The translations under genes were made by a program, and so were the position numbers. The notes beneath the pieces are model-generated. The model saw only the letters and a list, made by a program, of their open reading frames with translations, did no database searches and was not told the DNA's origin. 64,000 bases of DNA from Prochilodus magdalenae (taxonomy: Eukaryota; Chordata; Actinopteri; Characiformes; Prochilodontidae): contig JAMWET010003101.1 of assembly GCA_024036415.1 (NCBI GenBank), positions 93,501 through 157,500 of the forward strand. The letters run 5' to 3'. Below, one piece after another: positions 11,354 through 21,827 of this stretch; positions within the stretch are counted from its first letter, which is position 1; each line of letters begins with the position of its first letter.

Positions 11354-11868
11354 CCAACACCACCTATACCACCAGTACCACCAATACCACCAACACCACC
11401 TATACCACCAACACCACCTATACCACCAACACCACCAACACCACCTATACCACCAACACCACCTATACCACCAACACCACCAACACCACCTATACCACCA
11501 ACACCACCAACACCACCAATACCACCAACATGACCAACACCACCTATACCACCAACAGAACCTATACCACCAACACCACCAACATGATCAACACCACCTA
11601 TACCACCAACACCACCTATACCACCTATACCACCAACACCACCAATATCACCAACATGACCAACACCACCTATACCACCAACAGAACCTATACCACCAAC
11701 ACCACCAACATGATCAACACCACCTATACCACCAACACCACCTATACCACCTATACCACCAACACCACCAATATCACCAACATGACCAACACCACCTATA
11801 CCACCAACAGAACCTATACCACTAACACCACCAACATGATTAACACCACCAACACCACCGCACTTGGA
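11354..11868 (+). repeat. ACC-based minisatellite with a 126-bp higher-order unit
   Basis: Built from CCACCAACA, CCACCTATA and similar 9-mers. From about 11529 a 126-bp block recurs (starting ACATGACCAAC near 11528, 11653 and 11779). The reading frame 11530-11979 (Thr/Asn/Tyr-rich, 42-residue period) and the minus-strand Gly/Val/Ile frame are products of the period being a multiple of three; I do not consider them genes. Confidence 0.9.
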
Positions 11869-11939
11869 CACTTTATTATTATTATTTATTTATTAATATC
11901 ACCACTATGGAGAACATCACTGAGTCACTTTAAACAACA

Positions 11940-11963
11940 GACATATATATATATATATATATA
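11940..11963 (+). repeat. (TA)n microsatellite
   Basis: About eleven TA dinucleotides. Confidence 0.9.
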
Positions 11964-11984
11964 CCTATTTATATTATAGCTCCG

Positions 11985-12262
11985 CTCTCTCCTAGACTGT
12001 CCTTGTCTAATAAATGTATATATCAGAAAATTTCTACAGAGCCCTCCTGTCTCTGTATATTCTGTATTTGTGTTTATTTTGTGTATTTTGTATTTATATA
12101 ATATATCTCTTTGTATCTCTTTATTTTAATATGTTTAGTATGTATATAGTGTTGTCCTGTTGAAGAGTATTAACCCGAGCCTCGCCACAAGCATTTCTAT
12201 GCATAACTGTCCTGACATGTTGTGCAAATGACAGATAAACCTGAAACTTGAAAAAAATAATG
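11985..12262 (+). mobile_element. 3' end of a non-LTR retrotransposon (fragment)
   Basis: It contains the recalled fish LINE 3' motif order: CGAGCCTCG, CAAGCATTTC, TGTGCAAATGACA, then AAACCTGAAACTTGAA. No coding part remains. Family assignment is uncertain. Confidence 0.5.
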
Positions 12263-12644
12263 TTAGCTAGTTCTGAGCAAAATGCTAGCCAGTACATGAC
12301 TAGCAACCCCAGCCTTGCTAGACATTATTAGTCACTGATGTTCAGACTTTGGGAGTGGGATCTAACTAATTACCATGTGCCCATAGGGGACAGGAATGAA
12401 GTCTCACTTCCTGCTGTAAAATGCAGAGGTGTGGCTTAAATCAAGCCCCGCCCCTCCATTCAAACTCTTTCACTTTTGCATTTCGGTAATGACATGAACA
12501 CATTGAGTTTCTAAACTCAAAAATGAAACTATCAATTGATCTTAATCTTATAACTTCACCTAAAAATTATAATGATTTTTTAAAGTGTGAATTTAGTGGT
12601 TAGAGGTCAGGAAAGACTCGTAGAAAGTATCATGTAAATGATGA
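12263..12644. other. Unassigned sequence 5' of the L2 element
   Basis: AT-rich, with no endonuclease-coding sequence in any frame, so the L2 copy that follows is truncated close to 12645. Confidence 0.5.
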
Positions 12645-14948
12645 TTGTGTATATTTTTAACCTTCGGAGTGAATATAGACAATCTAACTATACTTCCTCA
12701 GACCACAGCAGTCTCAGATCATTATCTAATCTCATATGAAATTAGCTTTAGTCGTACTATAGGTTTATCCACACAATACTGTGTTAAGCGCACTATGACT
12801 TCCTCTACACCTCGTAGCTTTATCGAAAACCTCCCAGATCTGTCTAATACTATTAGCTCTCTGTCTAAACCCACTGATCTAGATATTCTTACCCAATGCT
12901 TGGAGGACACTTTTCACTCTACTTTAAATAAAGTGGCTTCATTAAAACGTAAAAGAATTAGGCAGAAGAAACTAGCTCCATGGTATAATGATCACACTCG
13001 AGCTCTAAAACAGACCGTCAGACAACTAGAGCGTAAATGGCGCCTGACTAAACTTGAAGTGTTCCAGTCTGCCTGGAAGGATAGCCTCATAGACTATAGA
13101 AAAGCTCTAAGTGTAGCACGTTCATCTTATCTGTCCTCACTGATAGATAATAACAAAAATAATCCAAGATTATTATTTAGCACGATCTCTAAATTAACTA
13201 AGAGTCAATCTGCGACTGAACCCCAGATACCGTTAACATACAGTAGCAACGACTTCATGAATTTCTTCAGTAATAAAATTGAAACAATTAGGCTAAAAAT
13301 ACAAAATGCGCAGGTAACAGCTTCAAGTGTTAATGCTAATCTAGAGCACAGTATAACTCCTGCAGAGAGGCTGGAATCTTTTTCTGTACTCCAACAAAGA
13401 GATTTATTTCAAATAATTTCATCCTCAAAATCGTCTACATGCATACTAGATCCAGTTCCGACTAGTTTACTGAAGAAAGTTCTGCCAGAAATAACCATGC
13501 CTCTTCTGTCTATAATAAACTCATCTCTTAGCCTAGGTTACGTCCCAAAATCCCTTAAATTAGCAGTAATTAAGCCTTTAATTAAGAAACCTAATCTTGA
13601 TCCCTATGATCTAGCAAACTACAGACCCATTTCAAATCTTCCATTTATATCAAAGATTTTAGAGAAAGCTGTAGCACAACAGTTAAGCTCCTACCTGCAC
13701 AGGAACAACATACATGAAAAATTCCAGTCTGGTTTTAGGCCTCATCATAGCACCGAGACAGCACTGGTGAAAACTGTAAACGATCTTTTAATATTTGCTG
13801 ACAGAGGTAACTCATCCTTACTGGTCCTACTGGATCTTAGTGCAGCATTTGACACAATAGACCACTCCATCCTACTAGACAGGCTGGAAAATCTTGTAGG
13901 AGTAACAGGAATAGCTCTTTCATGGTTCAGATCTTACTTAAGCGACCGCTATCAGTTTGTAAATATAAACGGTCAATCGTCCACTCACACAAAAGTAAAG
14001 TTTGGTGTTCCACAGGGATCTGTCTTAGGACCTATATTATTTACCTTATACATGCTACCACTCGGTACCATAATCAGAAACCATAACATAAATTTTCACT
14101 GCTATGCTGATGACACGCAACTGTATATCTCAGCTAGACCAGATGATCCACTTCACCTTAATAAGATAGAGGACTGTGTTAGAGACATAAGAGACTGGAT
14201 GTCAAGCAACTTCCTCCTATTAAACTCAGACAAAACAGAAGTTCTTCTTCTAGGTCCTAAAAGTGTTAGAAACAAGCTGTCTGCATTACCACTCAATCTA
14301 AATAGCTTCTTAGTTACACCAGGTACCTCTGTTAAAAGTCTTGGTGTCACAATTGATCCTGATTTGGCCTTCGATGAGCATATTAATAATATCACTAGAG
14401 TAGCTTTCCTACATCTTCGCAATATTGCGAAATTAAGAAATGCACTGTCACTACAGGATGCAGAAAAACTAGTTCACGCCTTTATTACCTCAAGGCTGGA
14501 TTACTGTAATGCCCTGCTTTCTGGTTGTTCCTGCAAAAGCCTTAACAAACTTCAGCTAGTCCAAAACGCTGCAGCTAGAGTCCTTACAAGAACTAGGAAG
14601 TTTGATCATATCAGCCCAGTCTTATCCAACTTACACTGGTTACCAGTTAAATTCCGTATTGAGTATAAAATTCTTCTTCTGACGTATAGAGCTCTAAACG
14701 GCCTCGCTCCTACCTACCTTACTGAACTTATCTCGTACTACAAGCCTTCACGTGACCTTAGGTCTCAAAGTGCGGGCTCTCTGTTAGTGCCTAGAATTAA
14801 CAAAGTTACATCGGGGAGCAGAGCCTTTTCATACAAGGCCCCCCAGCTTTGGAATAATTTACCTGTCAGTGTTCGGGACTCAGAGACAGCCTCAATCTTT
14901 AAGTCCAGGCTTAAAACCTACTTGTTTAGTCAAGCTTTTGGTAATTAG
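12645..14948 (+). CDS. L2-clade LINE ORF2: 3' end of endonuclease plus intact reverse transcriptase
   Basis: A continuous 767-residue frame. It opens within the last part of an apurinic-type endonuclease (VSDHYLIS, residues 24-31). The RT fingers and palm follow: NYRPISNLP near residue 325, [17 protein letters not shown] near 394, [10 protein letters not shown] near 453 and the catalytic YADD at 487-490. The C-terminal domain carries [12 protein letters not shown] and LHWLPV. RT copies element RNA at a nicked target in target-primed integration. Most of the endonuclease and any ORF1 are missing, so the copy is 5'-truncated and non-autonomous; the first ATG is probably not a native start. No internal stop or frameshift implies a fairly recent insertion. 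L2 (CR1 group) is chosen from the 3' UTR and motif spacing. Confidence 0.9.
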   Translation: MCIFLTFGVNIDNLTILPQTTAVSDHYLISYEISFSRTIGLSTQYCVKRTMTSSTPRSFIENLPDLSNTISSLSKPTDLDILTQCLEDTFHSTLNKVASLKRKRIRQKKLAPWYNDHTRALKQTVRQLERKWRLTKLEVFQSAWKDSLIDYRKALSVARSSYLSSLIDNNKNNPRLLFSTISKLTKSQSATEPQIPLTYSSNDFMNFFSNKIETIRLKIQNAQVTASSVNANLEHSITPAERLESFSVLQQRDLFQIISSSKSSTCILDPVPTSLLKKVLPEITMPLLSIINSSLSLGYVPKSLKLAVIKPLIKKPNLDPYDLANYRPISNLPFISKILEKAVAQQLSSYLHRNNIHEKFQSGFRPHHSTETALVKTVNDLLIFADRGNSSLLVLLDLSAAFDTIDHSILLDRLENLVGVTGIALSWFRSYLSDRYQFVNINGQSSTHTKVKFGVPQGSVLGPILFTLYMLPLGTIIRNHNINFHCYADDTQLYISARPDDPLHLNKIEDCVRDIRDWMSSNFLLLNSDKTEVLLLGPKSVRNKLSALPLNLNSFLVTPGTSVKSLGVTIDPDLAFDEHINNITRVAFLHLRNIAKLRNALSLQDAEKLVHAFITSRLDYCNALLSGCSCKSLNKLQLVQNAAARVLTRTRKFDHISPVLSNLHWLPVKFRIEYKILLLTYRALNGLAPTYLTELISYYKPSRDLRSQSAGSLLVPRINKVTSGSRAFSYKAPQLWNNLPVSVRDSETASIFKSRLKTYLFSQAFGN

Positions 14949-15690
14949 TCTTTTCTTTCTGATAGATAAAAGGTGCAGGTCTAGGGGTCCACTGACAGAG
15001 AGTGTTTGGTAAACTGGGAATGTTGGTGCTGTCGTCCCGCTGCTCCTCGTGTTCACTCAGGTTTGTTGACGGTGGAGCAGAGGGGCGCTGACTTCTCAGG
15101 GAGCCCTCATGTCTGTGTGACCTTCTGGCTCTCCCTTTTTAGTTATGCTGTAAGAGCCAGGCCTGCCGGAGTCACTGCTGCACTCTGTTAACATCGTATA
15201 GTGTGTTCAGGTCTTCTGTCAGAGCTAACAGTCTGTCTGTTCTCTTTGTCTGAGCTGAACTGCTGCCCGTCCTGTGTGGCCTGATGCTGTTGCTTCATCT
15301 GCCCCGACTGGGAGCCACTGGGAGCCTTTACTACCACGGAGCTCCTGGCTGTCCTGCACTGTGGAGGCTTGGCCTGCGCCTGCTGACCCATCTTATGAAC
15401 CACCAACATCATTACAGACTAATCAGACATTACACTCTGCTTTCTAGTGCTGTATGGTATCTGGTGTTGACCCGAGGAGGATGGGTTCCCCCTTTGAGTC
15501 TTGGTTCCTCTCGAGGTTTCTTCCTTCCTAACTAAGGGAGTTTTTCCTTGCCACTGTTGCCTTCGGCTTGCTCATTGGGGGCTCGAACACCAGATTCTTT
15601 GTAAAGATTCTTTGTAAAGCTGCTTTGTGACAACATCTGTTGTAAAAAGCGCTATAAAAATAAATGTTGATTGATTGATTGATTGATATA
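14949..15690 (+). mobile_element. L2 LINE 3' UTR and short-repeat tail
   Basis: It contains the recalled fish L2 3' motif set (CTCGAGGTTTCTTCC, GGAGTTTTTCCTTGCCACTG, GTAAAGCTGCTTTGTGACAA, AAAAGCGCTATAAAAATAAA) and ends in a tandem TGAT run at about 15669-15687, the usual L2 microsatellite tail. A 15-base unit, ATTCTTTGTAAAG with flanks, is doubled at about 15594-15620. Confidence 0.85.
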
Positions 15691-15691
15691 T

Positions 15692-15790
15692 ATTTCTTGG
15701 CACTGTCCACAGAAAAACAAGTACTTCCAAAATAGTAGCTTCACAGAAGAGGCAAAAACATTCCTAGCTTCCATGTTGGGTTTTATTCCA
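15692..15790. mobile_element. Degenerate fragment of the M-family MITE
   Basis: GGCACTGTCCACAGAAAAAC and then TACTTCCAAAATAGTAGC resemble the terminal part and inner segment of the MITE at 35355-35576. Weak match. Confidence 0.35.
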
Positions 15791-15993
15791 TTTCTGTTGA
15801 TCTATGTAACCTGAAGTGTGGACAGGAACACATAAAGGGAACACCATGTTCAAATGATATGTAGATAAATGGAAGTCATGATATTTAATTTTTCATCTCA
15901 ATAAGTGCCTGTTTAACTGTTATTGTTTTGAATGCAACTGATGTGGTAGAACTGTGTGTACATATGTATATGTATGTATACAGCTTATACATA

Positions 15994-16524
15994 CAGGGAT
16001 TGGACAATGAAACTGAAACACCTGTCATTTTAGTGTGGGAGGTCTCATGGCTGAATTGGACCAGCCTGGTGGCCAATCTTCATTAACTGCACATTGCACC
16101 AGTAAGAGCAGAGTGTGAAGGTTCAGTTAGCAGGTAAGAGCACAGTTCTGCTCAAAATACTGCAATGCACACAACATTATGGGACATACCAGAGTTCAAA
16201 AGAGGACAGATTGTTGGTGCACGTCTTGCTGGCGCATCTGTGACCAAGACAGCAAGTCTTTGTGATGTATCAAGAGCCACGGTATCCAGGGTAATGTCAG
16301 CATACCACCAAGAAGGACGAACCTCCACCAGCATCACGTAGTGACCTGGCCACTATCCTGCAAGAAGAATGGCTTAAACTCCCTCTGACCACTGTGCAGG
16401 ACGCAGTATATGTCATTCCCAAGACCAACTGACGCTGTATTGGCCGCAAAAGGAGGCCCTACACCATACTAATAAATGATTGTGGTCTAAAACCAGGTGT
16501 TTCAGTTTCATTGTCCAACCCCTG
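15994..16524 (+). mobile_element. Internally deleted Tc1-like element, family T2, copy A
   Basis: 531 bp with inverted ends (CAGGGATTGGACAATGAAAC on the left, complementary TTTCATTGTCCAACCCCTG on the right), flanked by TA on both sides. Inside, a + frame reads WDIPEFKRGQIVGARLAG, ASVTKTASLCDVSRATV and VMSAYHQEG, the helix-turn-helix of a Tc1-like transposase. It then passes directly to a C-terminal-like remnant (VIPKTN, RKRRPYT), so the catalytic DDE core has been deleted. It could move only with transposase supplied in trans. Confidence 0.88.
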
Positions 16525-16526
16525 TA

Positions 16527-16685
16527 TATGTGCTGCTTGACCTTGTTCTTATGAACCAGACGCTCTCTGTGTCTGCCAGTAAAGCTAGAACCCAACCTTC
16601 GGTTCCTCACTAAGAACCTGCTGTACATGTGAAGATGCTGATTTAAGAAGAAACTGGAGTGGGCTCTTATATATTTACAGAGCTG
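16527..16685 (-). mobile_element. Truncated T5-family Tc1-like element
   Basis: Reverse complement of the first 150 or so bases of the element at 35741-36272, including its CAGCTCTG terminus at 16678-16685 followed by TA. It is cut off exactly where T2 copy A ends. Confidence 0.75.
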
Positions 16686-16687
16686 TA

Positions 16688-17431
16688 TATAAATCCCTTC
16701 TTCACATATATAAATACATACATGTATATATATACATGAAGAAGGGAAGGAGGAAGATCCAGTTCTGGGAAAAGGTTTGGTTCACGGAGATCCCACATTT
16801 GTATCACTAAAATTAGTCATGAGGTAATATTTCCCGAGATCAGATTTGCTGATAGAGGATGACAGTATCCGTATCATCTTGCACAGACTCATGCAATCTT
16901 GAAAGTTGATGTGGCTTTCTGCTTCTTCTTTCTTTTTTTATTCCATGCTTTCTGAGGTTACGCAAGCAGATTTCTTCTCAGCTTTCATTTGGGTGTCAAA
17001 AATCTGCCAACCTCACCTTGGAGACAGGATTTTTTTAGAATGTCTTCTCCTTTCTCCCGTTACAGAGCAGAATCTATGGAATGTGGGGAAACGAAGCAAT
17101 GATTGATGGCATCTTCGCTCGCCAGTCCCTGCAGATGCACTCAGCCAGCCTTATATTGAAACTGTCATGTCAAAATCTAATAGCTCTGTCTCTTTCTGCA
17201 GGGTTTTTACACAATCTAAACCACCAGAAGCACACTCCACTGTGATGAAGGGAACTTTAGAAACGCTCAGGCTTAGTCGCAATGGTCCAAAAGCATGTAG
17301 AATAAACTCCTCGCTGCTTATGCATACAATGAATCTTGAAAAGTTATTCAGATATACATGGTTTTCTCACAACAATAGAATTCCTCTGGTACTTCACCCA
17401 TTCCAACACGCTCCAAGATCCTCAGTATATC
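16688..17431. other. Unassigned sequence between the two inverted T2 elements
   Basis: No gene or recognised repeat; short TATATA runs occur at 16700-16740. Confidence 0.5.
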
Positions 17432-17433
17432 TA

Positions 17434-17966
17434 CAGGGGTTGGACAATGAAACTGAAACACCTGGTTTTAGACCACAATCATTTATTAGTATGGTGTAGG
17501 GCCTCCTTTTGCGGCCAATACAGCGTCAGTTGGTCTTGGGAATGACATATACTGCGTCCTGCACAGTGGTCAGAGGGAGTTTAAGCCATTCTTCTTGCAG
17601 GATAGTGGCCAGGTCACTACGTGATGCTGGTGGAGGTTCGTCCTTCTTGGTGGTATGCTGACATTACCCTGGATACCGTGGCTCTTGATACATCACAAAG
17701 ACTTGCTGTCTTGGTCACAGATGCGCCAGCAAGACGTGCACCAACAGTGTGTCCTCTTTTGAACTCTGGTATGTCACCCATAATGTTGTGTGCATTGCAG
17801 TATCTTGAGCAGAACTGTGCTCTTACCTGCTAACTGAACCTTCACACTCTGCTCTTACTGGTGCAATGTGCAATTAATGAAGATTGGCCACCAGGCTGGT
17901 CCAATTTAGCCATGAGACCTCCCACACTAAAATGACAGGTGTTTCAGTTTCATTGTCCAACCCCTG
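17434..17966 (-). mobile_element. Internally deleted Tc1-like element, family T2, copy B
   Basis: 533 bp, nearly identical to copy A but in the opposite orientation, with the same internal deletion joint, CAGGGGTTGGACAATG termini and TA at each side (17432-17433, 17967-17968). The shared deletion shows that both derive from one deleted parent and were not deleted independently. Confidence 0.9.
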
Positions 17967-18133
17967 TATGTGCGAAGTCCACTGGATATACAATCAACTC
18001 AATAACATCATAAGACATATAAATGATTCAAGTTTCTCACTCAGCCGTGCATGTGACGTAACAAGGCCTTATGGCTGTTAGACTGACTATATAAGGTTGT
18101 CCTGTGGTGCACACTTTCTATTCTGACTTGTGC

Positions 18134-18348
18134 TGTTGTGGTTGGCGTAACGGATAACACCCCTACCTGCCAGGGAGCCAACACCACTTGTGGGAACCTG
18201 GAGTTCGAGTCCCGGTCTGGGTGACTATGCTATGCTACACCACTAAGGGTCCTTGGGCAAGTCTCCTGACACTACATTGGCCCACCTGTAATATGAGTTA
18301 CCTTGTAAGTCGCTCTGGATAGGAGCGTCAGCTAAATGATGTAAATGT
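18134..18348 (+). mobile_element. tRNA-derived SINE, family S1, copy 2
   Basis: The best-preserved copy: tRNA-like head GGTTGGCGTAACGGATAAC, box B GAGTTCGAGTCCC at about 18202, then a non-tRNA body and the tail GTCGCTCTGGATAGGAGCGT ending GATGTAAATG. The tail type is shared by several fish SINEs and is thought to be borrowed from a partner LINE. Confidence 0.85.
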
Positions 18349-18379
18349 TGCTAGCCTCCTCTGCAAGCCAAGTATGCCT

Positions 18380-18845
18380 CAGAAATGAGTTTGAGCAGTT
18401 GGAGAGGGCTCATATCATAGCCCGGGTAGCAACAGATTGTCCCAACAGCCATGACTGCAGGTAGTCAGGGAGCAGCGATAGCCTCCATGAGTCATCCTGA
18501 TAGCGGCAGCACCATTGGCAGATGGCTGCAGCGATGTGGTGCCAGGGGAGTGACTCAAAATGGCAAGGGGTCATTGGTCATTTGTCTTGTTGGAAACGAT
18601 TAGCAAATCCGTGTGTGGAGGGGCCGTGGTCAGCACTGTCACGTGTCATACCTCCAGAAGGCCCGATGTCACTCCACCTCCATCCCTACCGCACCATCTG
18701 CAGGAACTGTGTGAGGATATTCAAGCTGCATGGGATGGATTATCACAGGACTCCATTAGGAACCTCTACAGCTCTGTTGCGTTAGCAAACATGGTGACCT
18801 GATACCATACTGAGAGACTGCTTCTGTATGTGTAGCTCCCACACT
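18380..18845 (+). mobile_element. Degenerate Tc1-like element, family T3, partial
   Basis: It parallels the fuller copy at 46345-47093: CCTCCATGAGTCATCCTG, GCACCATTGGCAGATGGCTG, TGTGTGGAGG, CACTCCACCTCCA, TGCATGGGATGGATT, and an end near CTTCTGTATGTGTAGCTC. The transposase frame is broken. Confidence 0.7.
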
Positions 18846-18929
18846 TCGTTCTGGGAGCAACTTCACTTTTGACGATTGGTGTATAAAATTAACCACACAT
18901 GAAAAATAACTGCTGCTCTCTGTAAAGCT

Positions 18930-18995
18930 TTAGATAGAGATAGATAGATAGATACTTTATTGATCCCAGAGGGAAATTCAAGAAATTTACAAGGT
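18930..18995 (-). mobile_element. Retroelement 3' tail fragment with (GATA)n
   Basis: On the minus strand this reads TTGAATTTCCCTCTGGGATC then AATAAAGTATCTATC, a 3' end recalled as common to fish non-LTR elements. Confidence 0.5.
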
Positions 18996-19009
18996 TACAG
19001 AAGACCAGT

Positions 19010-19560
19010 TCTTTGAAGTTTTTGAGTCTTCGGTTATGGACTGCCCAGAGCACACCACAACTTTTCAACAGGCTTCAAATCCGGACCAAGAAGGCCTGTT
19101 GCAAAACGTTCTCTGTTGATTCTGCTGTGTGTTTGGGATCAAACTTGTCGAAAGGACCTAGTTTCAGCCTTCCGGCAGAGCCAGACAGATGTTGAGCTAA
19201 AATCTCCAGATATTTATTGGAATTAATTTTGCTATTGATTTTCAGAAGGGCTCCTGGACCACTACCAGAAAACATACACAAGGGCATCAGTGATCCAGGG
19301 CGGCATCTGCCAGCGCGTATCAGGTGCTCTGCATTGCACGCAGCCCTTTTATTGTAATGTCGACGTGCTCAAGCGAAAGCCCAAGTTCAATCTGACCACA
19401 TCACATGGCTCCATTTATAGTCCCAATGACATGTTGCAAAGTTCAGTCTGTGGCTTGTGCTTAGGAAATGTTTCTTGGGTGGAACTCTTCCCAAAAGGCT
19501 TGTGGTCATGAAGGTGGTGTCTGACGATTTGAAAAGCCCAAGACTCAGCTGAACGGGGCT
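19010..19560 (-). pseudogene. Decayed Tc1-like transposase (family T7)
   Basis: Minus-strand reading gives SGSGPGALLKINSKINSNKY, then DPKHTAESTENVLQQAFL, matching the region around the second catalytic Asp and the stretch before the Glu of Tc1 transposases. The usual QQDN has become FDKF, and stop codons interrupt the frame. No intact termini were found. Confidence 0.72.
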
Positions 19561-19692
19561 AGATTTCCCGAAAGCATCTCAACACAAATATTATTCTTAC
19601 ACAGTCGAGAGAGCATCACGCTGAACACTTTCTCTATCAGCTGCAATGATTGTAACCCTGAAACCGCGACCTTTAGGGGACTATTTGTTTGA

Positions 19693-19946
19693 AGATACCT
19701 GTCCAAAAAAAAACAGGTATCTTCAAAATGGCAACTTTACAAGAGAAATCAGAAACCTCATTTCATTTGAATGGAAGTCAATGGAACCAGACGTCTTTCC
19801 AAGCAGATTTGAGACATTTCTGTTGGTCCATTCTTTATTAAAGTTCCACACAGTGTAAACAGCAGGTCATGTGATCAAATGAGGCATAAAAGTAAAAATC
19901 AACAAAAATGGAGATACATGTTTTTCTTTGGACAGCGACGATATGT
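19693..19946 (-). mobile_element. M-family palindromic MITE, copy 1
   Basis: Ends in ATACATGTTTTTCTTTGGAC then AGCGACGATAT. The body has ATGGAACCAGACGTCTTTCC and AAAGTAAAAATCAACAAAAA, shared with the other copies. The left end carries a small hairpin of its own (AGATACCTGTCC and CAGGTATCT). Confidence 0.8.
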
Positions 19947-19949
19947 ATT

Positions 19950-20770
19950 GTTTATGTTGTATGCTTTTTGTTTTTGCCCAGTTGTGAAGTGCCAACAAGT
20001 GTTGAGTTGGCTGAAGTTCCAACACCTACCATACGGGAAGCACATTATTATGTACCTTATTAAAGTGATATTAATCATAATACAACATTAATATTTCTTG
20101 TTGTCTAGAACACAGTTCGAAACATAACTCCTTAGTACTTTACTACACCTGATTCATTTGTACCAGTGCAACACTCACTGCCATACCATGCTGGTATCAT
20201 CCCAGGGTGGTCCCATTGGCGTTCCTACACAGTGTGATTATAAAGCCGCAAGGTGCTCCTTAATGGTAGACGTTTTATTCCCACAAGTCCACTGTAAGGG
20301 TGAAAAAGTGCGGTGCAGGAACCAGACACGGAAACAGGCACTGGTCCCGGGACTCTCTAATGATACACGCCCAGGACACACTCCATGCGGGGTAGAAGTG
20401 GTGTTTATTGGCCCAAGTAACCACACATCTCACCATTACTGTCTGGAGTAACTTAGAAGCAGTTGCATCAGGCGGGAGGCTAGGCTACAACTAGCTCCGT
20501 CGTCCCGCGCAGAGAGCTACAGCTCAGCGCGCATGCGCAATAGTCAAGTGCACGTAATCAACCGCTACACCACGTTCATTAATACAGAAGCTTAAAAGGT
20601 GCCACTGAGTCCACTTCCTGGAATAAATGCTGTATTCCAGAATGCATCAATAATTCAACCGACCAGCCTTATCTGATCACCACAGGGTCTAACTAATAAA
20701 GATTCCGCTTTCCACATAAATTCCACTCGTCATGTCTCACGTTTCATGAGGTAGCCAATCATAAAACACG
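19950..20770. other. Unassigned intergenic sequence
   Basis: No gene was recognised. The segment 20225-20580 is relatively GC-rich for the region and could be an old LTR or other repeat, but nothing decisive is visible. Confidence 0.45.
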
Positions 20771-20776
20771 GCATGT

Positions 20777-21065
20777 ATACACTCATCCTCAAAGCAGTTC
20801 CATTCATAAGGAACTGTCGGATTGAGAAGGAAGATAAAGGCTACCAGGAATCATAAATGATGATACATTTAGACTGATATGATCAATATTTACTGAGCTA
20901 CACATACAGAAGTCTGTCTATCAGTATGGTGTTGTGCCATCGAGTATGCTAACGCAACATGCCAGACGTCTCGGCATGGATTCCTGGTTCCTGATGGTTC
21001 CTAATGGTGTCCTTTGATAATCCATCCCATGCAACCCTCATGACAATGAGGGTATGTAAATCGAT
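20777..21065 (-). mobile_element. Tc1-like element, family T3, 3' fragment in reverse
   Basis: It starts with the T3 terminus (ACACTCATCCTCAAA), has CACATACAGAAGTCTG and CATGCCAGACGTCTCGGCAT shared with 55675-56389, and breaks off after about 290 bases. Confidence 0.7.
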
Positions 21066-21825
21066 TCCATGTTTTGGCCAAGCCTTTCTTGGCTTCTGTT
21101 TAACAGCACAGGTAAAAAATCAATAACGCTACAACTTACAGTCGGATCTGATGATGTAATCCAAGCTCTATCTATGAAGTAATAAACTCTAAGCATACGG
21201 TGGAGTATTAGCATGAAAGCCTTTTAAACTCAGGCTACAAGTAATAAAATGTCTGTCACACCAGAGAACCAAAAGCAATCACCTGTGCAGGTATTAGAAC
21301 CAACAGGACCACACCTATTGTGCCGGCACTCTGCTATTCTTATGTAATTAGTTTGAATGTAATAGACTTAACTGGCTCTGTGTATCAGCAAACATTTACA
21401 GCACACAGATGATCTCACCGCAACTCTATCTAGATCTCTAAATAAGTAAACAGTTATGAGAATATTAATGTAAGCTAGGCAAATAAATGGGACACGGTAC
21501 AAGTGCCCACACGGCTTGGAGTTAAACCCGCTCACACTGCTGACACCGCAGCTGAACCCTCTCTTACTGCTGACACATCAGTCCAGCATATCAGTGGGGA
21601 GCTGCTGGAATTGGTAAATTACAGACTACTTTAATTGCTATAATCACCCATCATCTGTAAGAGGGATCCTGAGAGCAGCCGAGTTCAGATTCAGACGCCA
21701 ACATTCAGTTTTAGTGTCGGTGTGGACATGGGAACCTACACTAATCAAATGCAGTCGCAGGAACTGCATCAGGAAACATCTATAAATACTACTGAACTGT
21801 TGAAGCTCCAAAACGCACACTTCTG
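21066..21825. other. Unassigned intergenic sequence
   Basis: Nothing recognisable. A short partial duplication (CACACTGCTGACACCGCAG and TTACTGCTGACACATCAG) lies at 21533-21582. Confidence 0.5.
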
Positions 21826-21827
21826 TA

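Noticed and set aside
11044..11871. 275-codon minus-strand Gly/Val/Ile frame leading into a Ser/Leu stretch
   Set aside because: It consists entirely of the ACC minisatellite and GA tract; low-complexity artefact.
20225..20580. Possible LTR of an endogenous retroelement
   Set aside because: No second LTR, primer binding site, polypurine tract or gag/pol similarity is visible in the window.
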